64,000 nucleotides of DNA from Cystobacter fuscus DSM 2262 (GTDB taxonomy: Bacteria > Myxococcota > Myxococcia > Myxococcales > Myxococcaceae): contig NZ_ANAH02000009.1 in the NCBI RefSeq assembly GCF_000335475.2, forward strand, positions 310,001-374,000. The letters are read 5' to 3'. This document shows, in pieces, positions 25,818-35,732 of this stretch; positions within the stretch are counted from its first letter, which is position 1; each line of letters starts with the position of its first letter. The notes beneath the pieces were generated by a model. The model made no database searches, was not told where the DNA came from, and saw nothing but the letters and a program-made list of their open reading frames with translations. The position numbers and the translations under genes were made by a program.

Positions 25818-28211
25818 TCAGCGCGAGCCCGCATTATTGGAACCCCTCTCTCCAAAGGCCAGCGTCGTGAGCGAGCCCGAGTCGTAGAGGAACTGGTAGG
25901 CCGCCGCGCTGCCCAGCACCCGCTTGACGTACAGGCGCGTCTCCTCCACGGGAATCTGCTCCACCCACTCGTCCAGCTCGGCGTTGGGGAAGCGGGAGAT
26001 CCACCGGTCCACCGCGCCCGGGCCGGCGTTGTAGCTGGCCACCGCGTACGCCAGGTTGCCGGAGAAGCGCCGTTGGAGGCCGCCGAGGTACGCCGAGCCG
26101 AGGCGGATGTTGTGGTGCGGCTCGAGCAGGGCGTCGGGCGTGGCCAGCGTCAAGCGCAGCTCGCGCGCCACCACGGAGGCGGTGGCGGGCATGAGCTGGG
26201 CGAGCCCGAGCGCGCCCGTGGACGAGCGCGCCTTGGGATTGAAGGCGCTCTCCTCGCGCATGAGGGCCTGCATCAGATCCGGGTTCACCTTCGCCGAGCG
26301 GCAGTGACGCACCACCAGCTCGCGGAAGGGCTGGGGGTAGGCCGCCGAGTAGATGAGGCGCGTCTCGGCCTCGGTGGGCGCGGCGAGTCCCTCACGCCGG
26401 AAGGCCCAGGCGATGGGGCGCGCGTAGCGCTCGTTACCCGAGGTGTGCAGCAGGTGGAACAGCAGGCGGATGGACTCCTCGTCGCGGCCCTTGCGGTCCA
26501 CGGCCAGCAGCTCCGCGGCCGCCTCGCGGTGGCCGAGCCGCAGCATCTCCAGGCCGGTGACGAAGTGCGCGTCCTTCATGAGGGCGCCGGCCTCCAGGGG
26601 CCACACCTCGGCGGGGCTCGTGGGCTGACGCAGCTGGGCGACGATGGCGTTCGCGCGCTCCGGGGCCTCGTGCGCCAGGCGCGAGCGCGCCAGGAGGCCG
26701 TACCACGTGGCCGCGCCCTCGGCGGACACCCGCTCCAGCAGCGCGTGCGCTTCCACCGCGCGACCCAGGCCGGGCAGCAGGCGCGCGCGCCAGTAGCGGG
26801 CCCGCTGCACCGACTCGTGCGTGGATCCCGTGCCCCGCAGGGCCTCGATGCGCGTGAGGGCCTCGAGCGCCGCCTCGTTCTTGCCCTCGGCGCGGTACAT
26901 CCAGAAGCGCTGGAAGAGGGCCTCGGAGGCGAAGTTGCCCTCCGGGTAGTTGGCGATGAGCTGATCCAGGTAGTTCACGGCGGCGGCCTTCTCCCCGCGC
27001 TCCTGCGCCTTGCCCGCCGCGTAGAAGAGGGCGTCATCGGCGTAGGGGTGCTTGGGGTAGTCGCGCGCGAGCTGGAGGTAGGTGTTGATGGAACTCTCCG
27101 GCTCCACCACCGACTCCGAGTAGCCCAGCACGTAGAGGGCGCGGGGCCGCAGCGCCGCGTCCTGGCACTGCTCGGTGACGGGCCGCAGCACGCGGATGGC
27201 GTGGGAGTGCTTGCGCTCCTTGCGCAGGGCGGTGCCGTAGGCGAAGTGCGCGCGGCAGGCCAGCTCGTCGGGCAGCTCCAGCTTCGGCAGCATCTTGCCG
27301 AGCGTGTCCATGGCCTCGCGGTTCTGGTGCAGCGACAAGAGCGTCTCGGCGCGCGCCACCTTCCACTTGGGCACGTAGGGCAGGTCGCGCAGGCCCTTCA
27401 CCGCCGCGCTGGCCTCCTTGGAGAAGGGGTGCAGCGCCCACACCGCGAGGTGCGCCCGGTGCTCGCCGTTGTAGTCGGCCTGGTAGCGCGCCAGCCGGGC
27501 GATGGTGAGCCACGCGGCGGACTGGTCGGGGTCCGCCGGCCGGGGCGTGTCCGTCTGCACGAGCGGCGTGAGGGCCACCACGGCCGCGGCGTAGTCGCGC
27601 TTGCGCTTCTCGAGCAGCGACGCCATGCCGAAGCGCGCGTCGGTGTAGCGCCGCGCGCCGGGCTTGACGGCCTCGTAGTGGGCGATGGCCTCCGTCCACT
27701 TGCGCTGCTTCTCGTAGGCCCGCGCCGCCTCGAAGTGGCAGTAGTCGCTCATCGCGGGCCAGTCCTGGGCGAGCCCCGCGAGCTCCTCGGCCGCCACGGC
27801 CCACTGTCCCTGGCCGAACGCGCTCATCGCCCGGAGGTAGCGCACGGGCGCCGTCGGCGCCTCCTTGTCCAGCAGTTGCCGGGCGACGCGGTAGCGGCGC
27901 TGGTCGTACGCGCTCTTGGCCTGGGCGAGCACCCCCTCGGCGAAATAGGAGGTGAGGCTCGTGCCGTCGAGCTTGTTCACCCACTTGCGCTCACCCGGCG
28001 CCACCGGTTCCGCCGGGCCGAGGGTGAACTCGGGGGGAGCTTCCTCGTCCTCGCTGTCGAGCGAGGAGTTGAGCTGGGGTTTGGCCGAGGCGCTCTCGGC
28101 GAGGTTGGAGATGTCCGCGCCGCCGGGCGGAGTGAGCGCGGCGGGTGCTTCCGCCCACACGGGAGTCACCCAGAGCGCGGCAACCAGCGGCCATTGCTTC
28201 CATCCGAGCAT
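25818..28211 (-). CDS. slt: Soluble lytic murein transglycosylase (Slt70-like)
   Basis: This is a 797-residue periplasmic enzyme with a signal peptide (MLGWKQWPLVAALWVTPVWA), a long alpha-helical TPR superhelix (about 90-600) and a C-terminal SLT domain (about 630-780). The motif MREESAFNPKARSSTGALGLAQLMPATA carries the catalytic Glu (E654), with VASYNAGPGAVDRW downstream. It cleaves the MurNAc-GlcNAc bond to form 1,6-anhydromuropeptides in peptidoglycan turnover. The start at 28211 is chosen for the signal peptide; the longer frame to 28349 is Pro/Arg-rich and unsupported. Glu/Pro-rich residues after the signal peptide are probably a flexible linker. Confidence 0.92.
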   Translation of the reverse strand: MLGWKQWPLVAALWVTPVWAEAPAALTPPGGADISNLAESASAKPQLNSSLDSEDEEAPPEFTLGPAEPVAPGERKWVNKLDGTSLTSYFAEGVLAQAKSAYDQRRYRVARQLLDKEAPTAPVRYLRAMSAFGQGQWAVAAEELAGLAQDWPAMSDYCHFEAARAYEKQRKWTEAIAHYEAVKPGARRYTDARFGMASLLEKRKRDYAAAVVALTPLVQTDTPRPADPDQSAAWLTIARLARYQADYNGEHRAHLAVWALHPFSKEASAAVKGLRDLPYVPKWKVARAETLLSLHQNREAMDTLGKMLPKLELPDELACRAHFAYGTALRKERKHSHAIRVLRPVTEQCQDAALRPRALYVLGYSESVVEPESSINTYLQLARDYPKHPYADDALFYAAGKAQERGEKAAAVNYLDQLIANYPEGNFASEALFQRFWMYRAEGKNEAALEALTRIEALRGTGSTHESVQRARYWRARLLPGLGRAVEAHALLERVSAEGAATWYGLLARSRLAHEAPERANAIVAQLRQPTSPAEVWPLEAGALMKDAHFVTGLEMLRLGHREAAAELLAVDRKGRDEESIRLLFHLLHTSGNERYARPIAWAFRREGLAAPTEAETRLIYSAAYPQPFRELVVRHCRSAKVNPDLMQALMREESAFNPKARSSTGALGLAQLMPATASVVARELRLTLATPDALLEPHHNIRLGSAYLGGLQRRFSGNLAYAVASYNAGPGAVDRWISRFPNAELDEWVEQIPVEETRLYVKRVLGSAAAYQFLYDSGSLTTLAFGERGSNNAGSR

Positions 28212-28445
28212 CGTGTCTTGCAGTCCCACACCATTCCCCTGGTCGAGGCCCGAGCCGTCAGTGAGGGCCTGGAAATAGGGACGGCGGGGAAGCCTGGGGA
28301 GTGAGGGAGCGTGCGTCTTCGCACGCGGGCGTTGTCCGGTGCACGGCACACATTCGCTCCATTCGCGTGGCGGGCGGATTCACACGGGGTGCGATGTTGT
28401 CTCGTGAACCCGACAGGGGCCGCTCATGTCATAGGGTAGGGCGCC

Positions 28446-29555
28446 ATGCCCATCACCCAACTGGAGGTCGCCGGCTACCGCTCGGTGCGCAAGCTCGTGC
28501 TCCCCGTGGGGCCGCTCACCGTCATCGTGGGGCCCAATGGCAGCGGCAAGACGAACCTCTACCGCGCGCTCCACCTGCTGTCCGAGGCCGCCGAGGGCCG
28601 GCTGGCGCGGGCGCTCGCGGAGGAGGGCGGGGTGCCCAGCGTGCTGTGGGCGGGCGCGCGCGAGCGGGGGCCCTCGCTGCTGACGGTGGGCGTCAGCTGG
28701 GGGGAGCTGGAGTACCAGTTGACCCTCGGCGCGGTGCCGCCCCAGGTGGACGAGAATGGCGAGCCCCTGAGCCTCTTCAACCTGGATCCCGAGGTGAAGG
28801 AGGAGCACCTGTGGGTGCTGGAGGGCCGGCGGCGCGGGGTGCTGCTGGAGCGCAAGGAGCGCACGGCCTTCCTCCGGGACGCGGACGGCGAGCGCGTCAC
28901 CTACCCGGTGCGGCTGTGGGCGGGCGAGTCGGTGCTGTCGCAGCTCGCCGAGCCCCACCGCTTCCCGCGTCTGGCCGAGGTGCAAGGCACGCTGAGGGAG
29001 TGGCGCTTCTACCACCACTTCCGCACGGACCTGGAGGCGCCCCAGCGCTCGCCCCAGATGGGCGTGCGCACGCCCGTGCTCGCCCATGACGGGAGGGATC
29101 TCGCCGCCGCGCTGCAGACCATCCTCGAGGTGGGAGACGCCGGGGGCCTGGAGAGCGCCGTCTCCGATGCCTTTCCGGGCGCGCGCCTGGAGATCCAGGC
29201 CCCCCGGGGACGCTTCAGTCTGCTCCTGCACCAGCCGGGGTTGAAGCGCCCCCTGTCCGCGCGCGAACTGTCGGATGGCACGCTGCGCTACCTGTGCCTG
29301 CTGGCGGCGCTGATGAGCCCCCGGCCCCCGGCGTTCCTCGCGCTGAACGAACCGGAGACGAGCCTCCACCCGGACCTGCTCGAGCCCCTGGCGGCGCTCA
29401 TCGTGAACGCCTCGCGCGACAGCCAGGTGTGGGTGACGACCCATGCGGAGCCGCTGGCCCGGGCCCTGGCGCGGCGGGCGCGGGTGGACCCCCTCCGGCT
29501 GACGAAGGAGGGGGGGGCTACCCGGGTGGTGGACCCGGAGATGTCCGAGGACTGA
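28446..29555 (+). CDS. RecF/SMC-like AAA ATPase
   Basis: This is a 369-residue ABC-type ATPase of the AAA_21/SMC-like group. It has Walker A GPNGSGKT at 29-36, an insert in place of a long coiled coil, the signature motif ELSDGTLRYL (about 280), Walker B FLALNEPE at 297-304 and an H-loop region TTHAEPLARAL. Asn replaces Asp in Walker B, as is common in this subgroup. Such proteins are often found singly; the role (DNA metabolism or defence-like) is unknown. The following R3H-type ATPase gene starts 48 bp downstream. Confidence 0.82.
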   Translation: MPITQLEVAGYRSVRKLVLPVGPLTVIVGPNGSGKTNLYRALHLLSEAAEGRLARALAEEGGVPSVLWAGARERGPSLLTVGVSWGELEYQLTLGAVPPQVDENGEPLSLFNLDPEVKEEHLWVLEGRRRGVLLERKERTAFLRDADGERVTYPVRLWAGESVLSQLAEPHRFPRLAEVQGTLREWRFYHHFRTDLEAPQRSPQMGVRTPVLAHDGRDLAAALQTILEVGDAGGLESAVSDAFPGARLEIQAPRGRFSLLLHQPGLKRPLSARELSDGTLRYLCLLAALMSPRPPAFLALNEPETSLHPDLLEPLAALIVNASRDSQVWVTTHAEPLARALARRARVDPLRLTKEGGATRVVDPEMSED

Positions 29556-29602
29556 CACAGGGCGTGCAACCCCGTGGGAAAGGGTGCACCTTGAAGGGCG
29601 TC

Positions 29603-31339
29603 ATGAGTCCACGTGCCACCGTTCCCCCTGATGACTTCCTTCTCCTCGTGGGCGTGCTTCCCGAGGTGCTGCAGGACGCGGTCCGGGAAATGCCGCCCGG
29701 CGAGGTGCTCGAGGTGGTGATGGACCTGGGGCGCCCGCCCGAGGCGCGGCTCGTCGGGGGAGTGGCCAGGCTGTCCGAGGCCCCCGTCACCCGCAAGGAA
29801 CTGGAGCAGGTGATCGCCCAGGTGGGCAGCGTGGGCGAGGACAACCGCGCCGGCATCGAGCGCACGCTCCACCGCGTCTCCGCCATCCGCAACCGGCGGG
29901 GCAAGGTGGTGGGCCTCACGCTGCGCGTGGGCCGCGCCATCTTCGGCACCATCGACATGCTCAAGGATCTCATCGCCTCGGGCCAGAACATCCTGCTGCT
30001 CGGCCGGCCCGGGGTGGGCAAGACGACGAAGCTGCGCGAGGTGGCGCGTGTGCTCGCCGATGACCTGGGCAAGCGCGTCATGGTGGTGGACACCTCCAAC
30101 GAGATTGGCGGCGATGGCGACATTCCCCACCCGGGCATCGGCGGCGCGCGCCGCATGCAGGTGTCGCGGCCGGATCGCCAGCACGACGTGATGATCGAGG
30201 CGGTGGAGAACCACATGCCCGAGGCCATCATCGTCGACGAGATTGGCACCTCGGCCGAGGCCGCCGCGGCGCGCACCATCGCCGAGCGGGGCGTGCAACT
30301 GGTGGCGACGGCCCACGGCAACACCCTGGAGAACCTGGTGCTCAACCCCACGCTGTCCGACCTCGTCGGCGGCGTGCACACCGTCACGCTCAGCGACGAG
30401 GAGGCCCGGCGGCGCCACACCCAGAAGACGATCACCGAGCGCAAGGGGCCGCCCACCTTCGACGTGGTGGTGGAGATGGTGAGCCGCGACGAGGTGCGGG
30501 TGCACGGCGATACCGCCGAGGCCGTGGACCGGCTGCTGGCCGGAGAAGTCCCCGGAGGCGAGCAGCGCCAGCTCGTCGGGGGACAGGTGGAGGTGAAGCC
30601 GGCCTCCCCGGTGGACAGCCCCCGGCCGGCCCGGGGCGCCCCGTCGCCGGCCCGGCCGCCGCCCCCGCCGCTGCGTCCGCTCGCCGCTCCGTCCCGGCTC
30701 GCCTCGGGCAAGGCCCGGCCCGCGGCGCCGGAAGCCCCGCGCCCCGAGTCCCTCTCCCGGGAGGAGGTGGAGCGCAGACATCCGGGACTGCGTCAGGGCA
30801 CCACGCGTCTGTACGCGCACGCGGTCAGCCGGGATCTGCTCGAGCGGGTGCTGCGCGACCTCGCGGTGGACGCGAAGGTCATCGGCCGCCTGGAGAGCGC
30901 GGACCTCATCCTCACGCTGCGCTCGCGGGCCAATGATCCGAAGCTGCGCAAGCTCGCGGGCAAGGCGGGGGTGCCGGTGCTGGCCATCAAGCGCAACAGC
31001 TCGTCGGAGATGCGGCGGGTGTTGCGCGACGCGTTCCTCTTGGCCGAGGGGGAGAACGAGGAGCGCATTCGCGAGGCGGTGCTGGAGGCCGAGGAGGCCA
31101 TCCAGCGTGTCCTGGGCGAGTCGGTGGTGGTGCCGCTGGCCCCGAGACCTCCGCGGCTGCGCAAGCTCCAGCACCGGCTCGTGTCGCGCTACCACCTGGA
31201 GGCGATCAGCCACGGCAGCGAGCCCCAGCGCCACCTCGTCATCTACCCGCTCGGAGCCCTGGTGGACGCGCCGCGCGAGTCGGAGTTCGAGGACGAGGAG
31301 GCGGACGACGAGGGGGCCGAGCAGCCCGCGACGAACTGA
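29603..31339 (+). CDS. Ycf45-like AAA ATPase with C-terminal R3H-type domain
   Basis: This is a 578-residue protein. The N-terminal AAA/RecA-like core, related to SpoIIIAA and to plastid Ycf45, has Walker A GRPGVGKTT at 134-142, Walker B VDEIG with D212-E213, and the conserved GGDGDIPHPGIGGARRMQVSRPDRQHDVMIEAVENHMPEAI stretch from about 170. A Pro-rich linker (about 335-385) leads to a C-terminal nucleic-acid-binding half with KRNSSSEMRRVLRDAF and the R3H-like RYHLEAISHGSEPQRHLVIYP. The family is widespread but poorly understood. The ATG at 29603 fits the family N-terminus; the reading frame is open further upstream inside the preceding gene. Confidence 0.85.
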   Translation: MSPRATVPPDDFLLLVGVLPEVLQDAVREMPPGEVLEVVMDLGRPPEARLVGGVARLSEAPVTRKELEQVIAQVGSVGEDNRAGIERTLHRVSAIRNRRGKVVGLTLRVGRAIFGTIDMLKDLIASGQNILLLGRPGVGKTTKLREVARVLADDLGKRVMVVDTSNEIGGDGDIPHPGIGGARRMQVSRPDRQHDVMIEAVENHMPEAIIVDEIGTSAEAAAARTIAERGVQLVATAHGNTLENLVLNPTLSDLVGGVHTVTLSDEEARRRHTQKTITERKGPPTFDVVVEMVSRDEVRVHGDTAEAVDRLLAGEVPGGEQRQLVGGQVEVKPASPVDSPRPARGAPSPARPPPPPLRPLAAPSRLASGKARPAAPEAPRPESLSREEVERRHPGLRQGTTRLYAHAVSRDLLERVLRDLAVDAKVIGRLESADLILTLRSRANDPKLRKLAGKAGVPVLAIKRNSSSEMRRVLRDAFLLAEGENEERIREAVLEAEEAIQRVLGESVVVPLAPRPPRLRKLQHRLVSRYHLEAISHGSEPQRHLVIYPLGALVDAPRESEFEDEEADDEGAEQPATN

Positions 31340-31354
31340 GCGGGGCGCGAGCGC

Positions 31355-32422
<1,068 letters not shown>

Positions 32423-32604
32423 AAGGGGTTCTTCCTTTCTCGCGCCGCACTAAAAGCTCGCCGGGCTGGTGGGGTAAACTTTTTTTTCTGGGTTTCACCC
32501 GGTTTTTGCCCGTGCGATGCGCAACCGCCAAGAAGCGGCCCCCACCAGGACCGCCGCCCGCGAAGGTGACGCGGACGGCGGAGGAGCCGCGTGGCGTGGG
32601 GTTC

Positions 32605-33087
32605 TTACATCGGGCCCGCGCAGTTGGCGGTGTGAGCGCCGGCGGGGCACCAGAAGTTGCGGATATTCAGGCCGTCCTTGGTGCCGGTGCGCGAGGTGCA
32701 GGCGTTGGGGGACCAGTTGGCCTCACGCAGGGTGATGCGGTTGGGGTTGGGGGCGGTGTCCACATCCGCGACGAAGGCGGCGTGCCCGTACACGTGCGAC
32801 GTGGGGATCATCGCCACACACCCCACGTGGGCGTGGTTGCTGTTGATCACCGCGACCTTGTCGCTCCAGTAGGTCAGCCCATAGGGGAGGTTGGGCGCCC
32901 TGCACCGCGCGAACAACACACAGTTGTCGCAGTAGTCCGTGCAGGCCGCGGACTCCGCGGTGGCGGTTTCCTCCGAAGCCTGGGGCGCCACGTCCTCCAT
33001 CTCCATTTCGGTTCCGCCACATCCGGTGGTGGCGAGCGCGAGGGCGAGCAGGGACAACGAGAGGAGCCGCGTGGGGGACGAGATCAT
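32605..33087 (-). CDS. CHAP-fold (NlpC/P60-like) lipoprotein, putative cell-wall amidase
   Basis: This is a 160-residue lipoprotein (Cys23, TTGC lipobox). After an acidic linker, the domain CTDYCDNCVLFARCRAPNLPYGL has the CHAP-type nucleophile C56, and HVYGHAAFVADVD carries H102, followed by a strand ITLREANW that would place the third polar residue. CHAP proteins cleave amide bonds in peptidoglycan or glutathionylspermidine. It also has extra cysteines that may form disulfides. The start at 33087 is chosen for the signal peptide. No downstream partner gene is evident. Confidence 0.7.
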   Translation of the reverse strand: MISSPTRLLSLSLLALALATTGCGGTEMEMEDVAPQASEETATAESAACTDYCDNCVLFARCRAPNLPYGLTYWSDKVAVINSNHAHVGCVAMIPTSHVYGHAAFVADVDTAPNPNRITLREANWSPNACTSRTGTKDGLNIRNFWCPAGAHTANCAGPM

Positions 33088-33170
33088 GGTGGAGGGTTCT
33101 CCGTGGACGGGTGGGTGCGGACGCTGCGGACCGGGCACCTCCCTCTGGAGGCGCCCTCATGAAAAAGGAG

Positions 33171-33232
33171 AGTCCGGACTTCCACCCGTCCCAGGAAAAA
33201 GAATTAAAGCGGGAATATTTCTGGTCCGGACC
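33171..33232. promoter_or_regulatory. Paired 10-bp palindromes centred on TCCGGA
   Basis: Perfect palindromes agtccggact (33171-33180) and ggtccggacc (33223-33232) lie 52 bp apart centre to centre, about five helical turns. The tract between is AT-rich (ggaaaaagaattaaagcggg). They sit in the divergent intergenic region of the CHAP lipoprotein and ThuA-ricin genes, a position suited to a looping or cooperative regulator. Confidence 0.4.
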
Positions 33233-33361
33233 ATCCTGGGGTAGTCAAGGGTGTGCCCGGTCCCATCCAGGGACACGGGTACACCCTGCGGGATGGACGC
33301 CGGGCGCCGCCGTGCCGTCCGTCGCCCTGTCGATCGCGCAGAGAATCGGAAGGCTCCGCGG

Positions 33362-34663
33362 ATGACTCCAGACATGAAGAACAATCGGGTCTCGCACCCG
33401 CTCGTGATGCTCGTCGTGTGCCTCCTCGCGTTGCTCCCGCGGGAGGGGCGGGCCGAGGGGCGCGAGGTTTCCAGCCTCGCCCCGAGCTTCAAGGTGCTGG
33501 CCTTCTACAATGGCACCTGGGACGCGGCCCACATCGACTTCGTCAAGGAAGCCAACCTCTGGTTCCCGCGGCTCGCCGCGCAGCACGGCTTTTCCTATAC
33601 GGCCACCAACAACTGGGATCAGCTCAACGCCAGCACCCTCGCCCAGTACCAGGTCGTCATGTTCCTGGACGACCTGCCTCAGACGGCGGCCCAGCGCTCC
33701 GCGTTCCAGCAGTACGTGCAAGCGGGGGGCGGCTGGATGGGATTCCACGTCTGTGCGTTCACCACCTCGCCGGCGGACTGGAGCTGGTACCACCAGCAGT
33801 TCCTCGGCTCGGGGTCGTTCAAGTCGAACACCTGGGGCCCCACCACCGCGGTGCTGAAGGTGGAGAACCGGACGCACGCGTCGACCGTGAACCTCCCGGC
33901 GACCTTCACCTCGGCGGTGAGCGAGTGGTACAGCTGGAGCAACAACCTGCGCGCCAACCCGGACATCCAGGTGCTCGCCTCGGTCGACCCCGTGAGCTTT
34001 CCGCTGGGCACCGATCCGAACCAGTCCTGGTACAGCGGCGACTACCCCATCCTGTGGACGAACAAGAAGTACAAGATGCTGTACGCGAACTTCGGCCACA
34101 ACGCGATGAACTACTCGAACAACACGCCGCTGTCGTCGACGTTCGCCAGTGAGATCCAGAACCGGTTCATCCTCGACGGGCTGAAGTGGCTCGGGGGGAG
34201 CGGAGGCACGCCGCCCCCTCCTCCGGGTCCGATCTCTCCGACCGCCTGGTATTCGGTGGTGGGCCTGGGCGCCGGCAAGTGCGTGGACGCGAGGTCCGCC
34301 GCCTCGGCGGATGGCACCGTCATCCAGCAATACACCTGCAATGGCACCCAGGCGCAGCACTTCCAATTCCAACCGACCAGTGGCAACTGGGTGCGGATCA
34401 ACAGCCGCCTCAACAGCGCCCAGACGCTCGACGTGACGAACGTGTCCACGGCCGATGGCGCGCCCATCCAGCTATGGGTTTACAGCAATGGCAACAACCA
34501 GCAGTGGCAGCCCGTGGCGGAGGCCGGTGGTTCCTACCACTTCGTCAACCGCCACAGCGGCAAGTGCCTCACCGCCACGGGCTCCGCCGACAGCACCCAG
34601 TTGGTGCAATACACCTGCAACGGCAGCCCCTCGCAGTCGTTCTCCCTGACCCAGCAGCCGTAA
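33362..34663 (+). CDS. Secreted ThuA-domain protein with C-terminal ricin-type lectin
   Basis: This is a 433-residue exported protein: signal peptide (about 1-27), a ThuA-like class I glutamine-amidotransferase-fold domain (about 37-275, FKVLAFYNGTWDAAHIDFVKEANLWF and GGGWMGFHVCAF), a Gly/Pro linker (277-292), and a ricin B-type beta-trefoil (about 297-433) with the QXW-like repeats QAQHFQFQP, NNQQWQPV and PSQSFSLT. ThuA domains are found in sugar-related secreted enzymes; the ricin domain should bind carbohydrate. A role in polysaccharide binding or degradation is likely, but the reaction is not known. The ATG at 33362 follows ggaagg; an ATG at 33374 is an alternative. Confidence 0.83.
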   Translation: MTPDMKNNRVSHPLVMLVVCLLALLPREGRAEGREVSSLAPSFKVLAFYNGTWDAAHIDFVKEANLWFPRLAAQHGFSYTATNNWDQLNASTLAQYQVVMFLDDLPQTAAQRSAFQQYVQAGGGWMGFHVCAFTTSPADWSWYHQQFLGSGSFKSNTWGPTTAVLKVENRTHASTVNLPATFTSAVSEWYSWSNNLRANPDIQVLASVDPVSFPLGTDPNQSWYSGDYPILWTNKKYKMLYANFGHNAMNYSNNTPLSSTFASEIQNRFILDGLKWLGGSGGTPPPPPGPISPTAWYSVVGLGAGKCVDARSAASADGTVIQQYTCNGTQAQHFQFQPTSGNWVRINSRLNSAQTLDVTNVSTADGAPIQLWVYSNGNNQQWQPVAEAGGSYHFVNRHSGKCLTATGSADSTQLVQYTCNGSPSQSFSLTQQP

Positions 34664-34675
34664 GCGGGCCACCGT

Positions 34676-34703
34676 CCCCGCCCCGTGGGACTGGAGGGCG
34701 GGG
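34676..34703. terminator. Hairpin between convergent genes
   Basis: The arm ccccgccc (34676-34683) pairs with ggcgggg preceded by g (34696-34703) over a 12-nt loop. It lies between the stops of the ThuA-ricin gene and the convergent secreted-protein gene. No T-run is present. Confidence 0.4.
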
Positions 34704-34713
34704 CGCTCTCCGC

Positions 34714-35529
34714 TCAGCGGCCGCGCGGGGCGGGGCGACGTGCCGCCGCGGGGCTCTGCCGCGGGAGGATCCCGGTGCGGACCACGGGGTCTCCCGGCTC
34801 GAGCAGGGTTCCCTCTCCGCCCACCATCACCGGCGGTTCGGAGCCGGTGAAGTAGAGGTCGGTGTTGGGCGCCTTCACCACGAGGGAGGCGAGGCCGATC
34901 TCCGGGTGGATGATGACGTGCTCCGCGTCGAGGGTCCGTCCGGCGATGGTGAGGTTCCGGGTGCCTTCGCGCGAGAGCGTCACCGTGACCTTGCGCGGCT
35001 TGGGCGTGGTGGCGAGGGCCTGGAGCTTCACGTCCTCGCCCTGGCGCAGGCGCGGCATCAGGTTCTTCGCGGCCAGGACGAAGCCCACGCCGGCGAAGGT
35101 GCGGCCCGGCTCCACCTTCAACTTCTCGTTGTAGCGGCGCGTCTTGCCGTCCTTGACGAGGGTGCCCGTGGCGCGCCCGCTGCCGAAGTCGATGTCGAAC
35201 TGCCGCGTCGCCGTGCCGCCCTTGAGCTCCCGCCACCGCCAGCGCTCCTGGGCGAGCTCCGGCTTCTGGGTGAAGATGGCGAGTTCCTCGATGCGCCGTC
35301 CGTCGTTGTAGTCGTACGTGAGCAGGACGTGGAGTCGCTCGCCCTCGGTCCACTGGGTGAGCATCCCCTTGCCCAGGGCCTGTCCCGCGGGGGTCGTCAC
35401 CGACAGCTCACGGGTGTCGTTCTTCTCCGGATAGCGTTGTTCCAGGGCCCAGGCCGGAGAGGCGAGCCCACACAGCAGTCCCAGGCCGAGCAGTAGTCTT
35501 CCACGCAATGAACGAGAGGTCCGAGCCAT
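34714..35529 (-). CDS. Secreted protein of unknown function
   Basis: This is a 271-residue protein with a signal peptide (MARTSRSLRGRLLLGLGLLCGLASPAWA) and a beta-rich mature part (LSVTTPAGQALGKGMLTQW, HVLLTYDYNDGRRIEELAIF, GTLVKDGKTRRYNEKLKVEPGRTF) that resembles DUF3108-like periplasmic proteins in pattern only. The C-terminus is Pro/Arg-rich. I do not recognise the family with confidence. The start at 35529 fits the signal peptide; a GTG at 35550 would add seven residues. Confidence 0.65.
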   Translation of the reverse strand: MARTSRSLRGRLLLGLGLLCGLASPAWALEQRYPEKNDTRELSVTTPAGQALGKGMLTQWTEGERLHVLLTYDYNDGRRIEELAIFTQKPELAQERWRWRELKGGTATRQFDIDFGSGRATGTLVKDGKTRRYNEKLKVEPGRTFAGVGFVLAAKNLMPRLRQGEDVKLQALATTPKPRKVTVTLSREGTRNLTIAGRTLDAEHVIIHPEIGLASLVVKAPNTDLYFTGSEPPVMVGGEGTLLEPGDPVVRTGILPRQSPAAARRPAPRGR

Positions 35530-35662
35530 GCCTGGGAATATGCGGAGCACCCGGCCTTTCGGGGAGCACGGCGCGAGGCACTCCAGCGGCTTCCTTCCCG
35601 TCCGGACTCCAGGCGAGCGTGCACGGCGCGACTCGCACCGGGACTCGAGGGCGACATCCCGG

Positions 35663-35691
35663 TTGACCCCTGGGTGTCCATTAATTTTAAT
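35663..35691 (+). promoter_or_regulatory. Sigma-70-like promoter of cydAB in an AT-rich tract
   Basis: TTGACC (35663-35668) is separated by 17 bp from TTTAAT (35686-35691), each differing from consensus at one base. It lies in an unusually AT-rich stretch (35680-35716) that also has the direct repeat gcgtat (35696-35701 and 35708-35713). Transcription would start near 35698, giving a leader of about 35 nt. Confidence 0.5.
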
Positions 35692-35732
35692 TATTGCGTA
35701 TTAATGGCGTATAAAGCAGATTCATCCATGTC

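Noticed and set aside
24036-28304. 1422-codon plus-strand frame across the kinase, acetyltransferase and lytic transglycosylase genes
   Set aside because: It is antisense to three genes with clear motifs and has a composition (Gly/Arg/Ala/His-rich) typical of shadow frames.
29294-29602. In-frame extension of the R3H ATPase into the previous gene
   Set aside because: It overlaps the C-terminal coding region of the SMC-like ATPase in another frame; no family member has it, and the ATG at 29603 fits the alignment.
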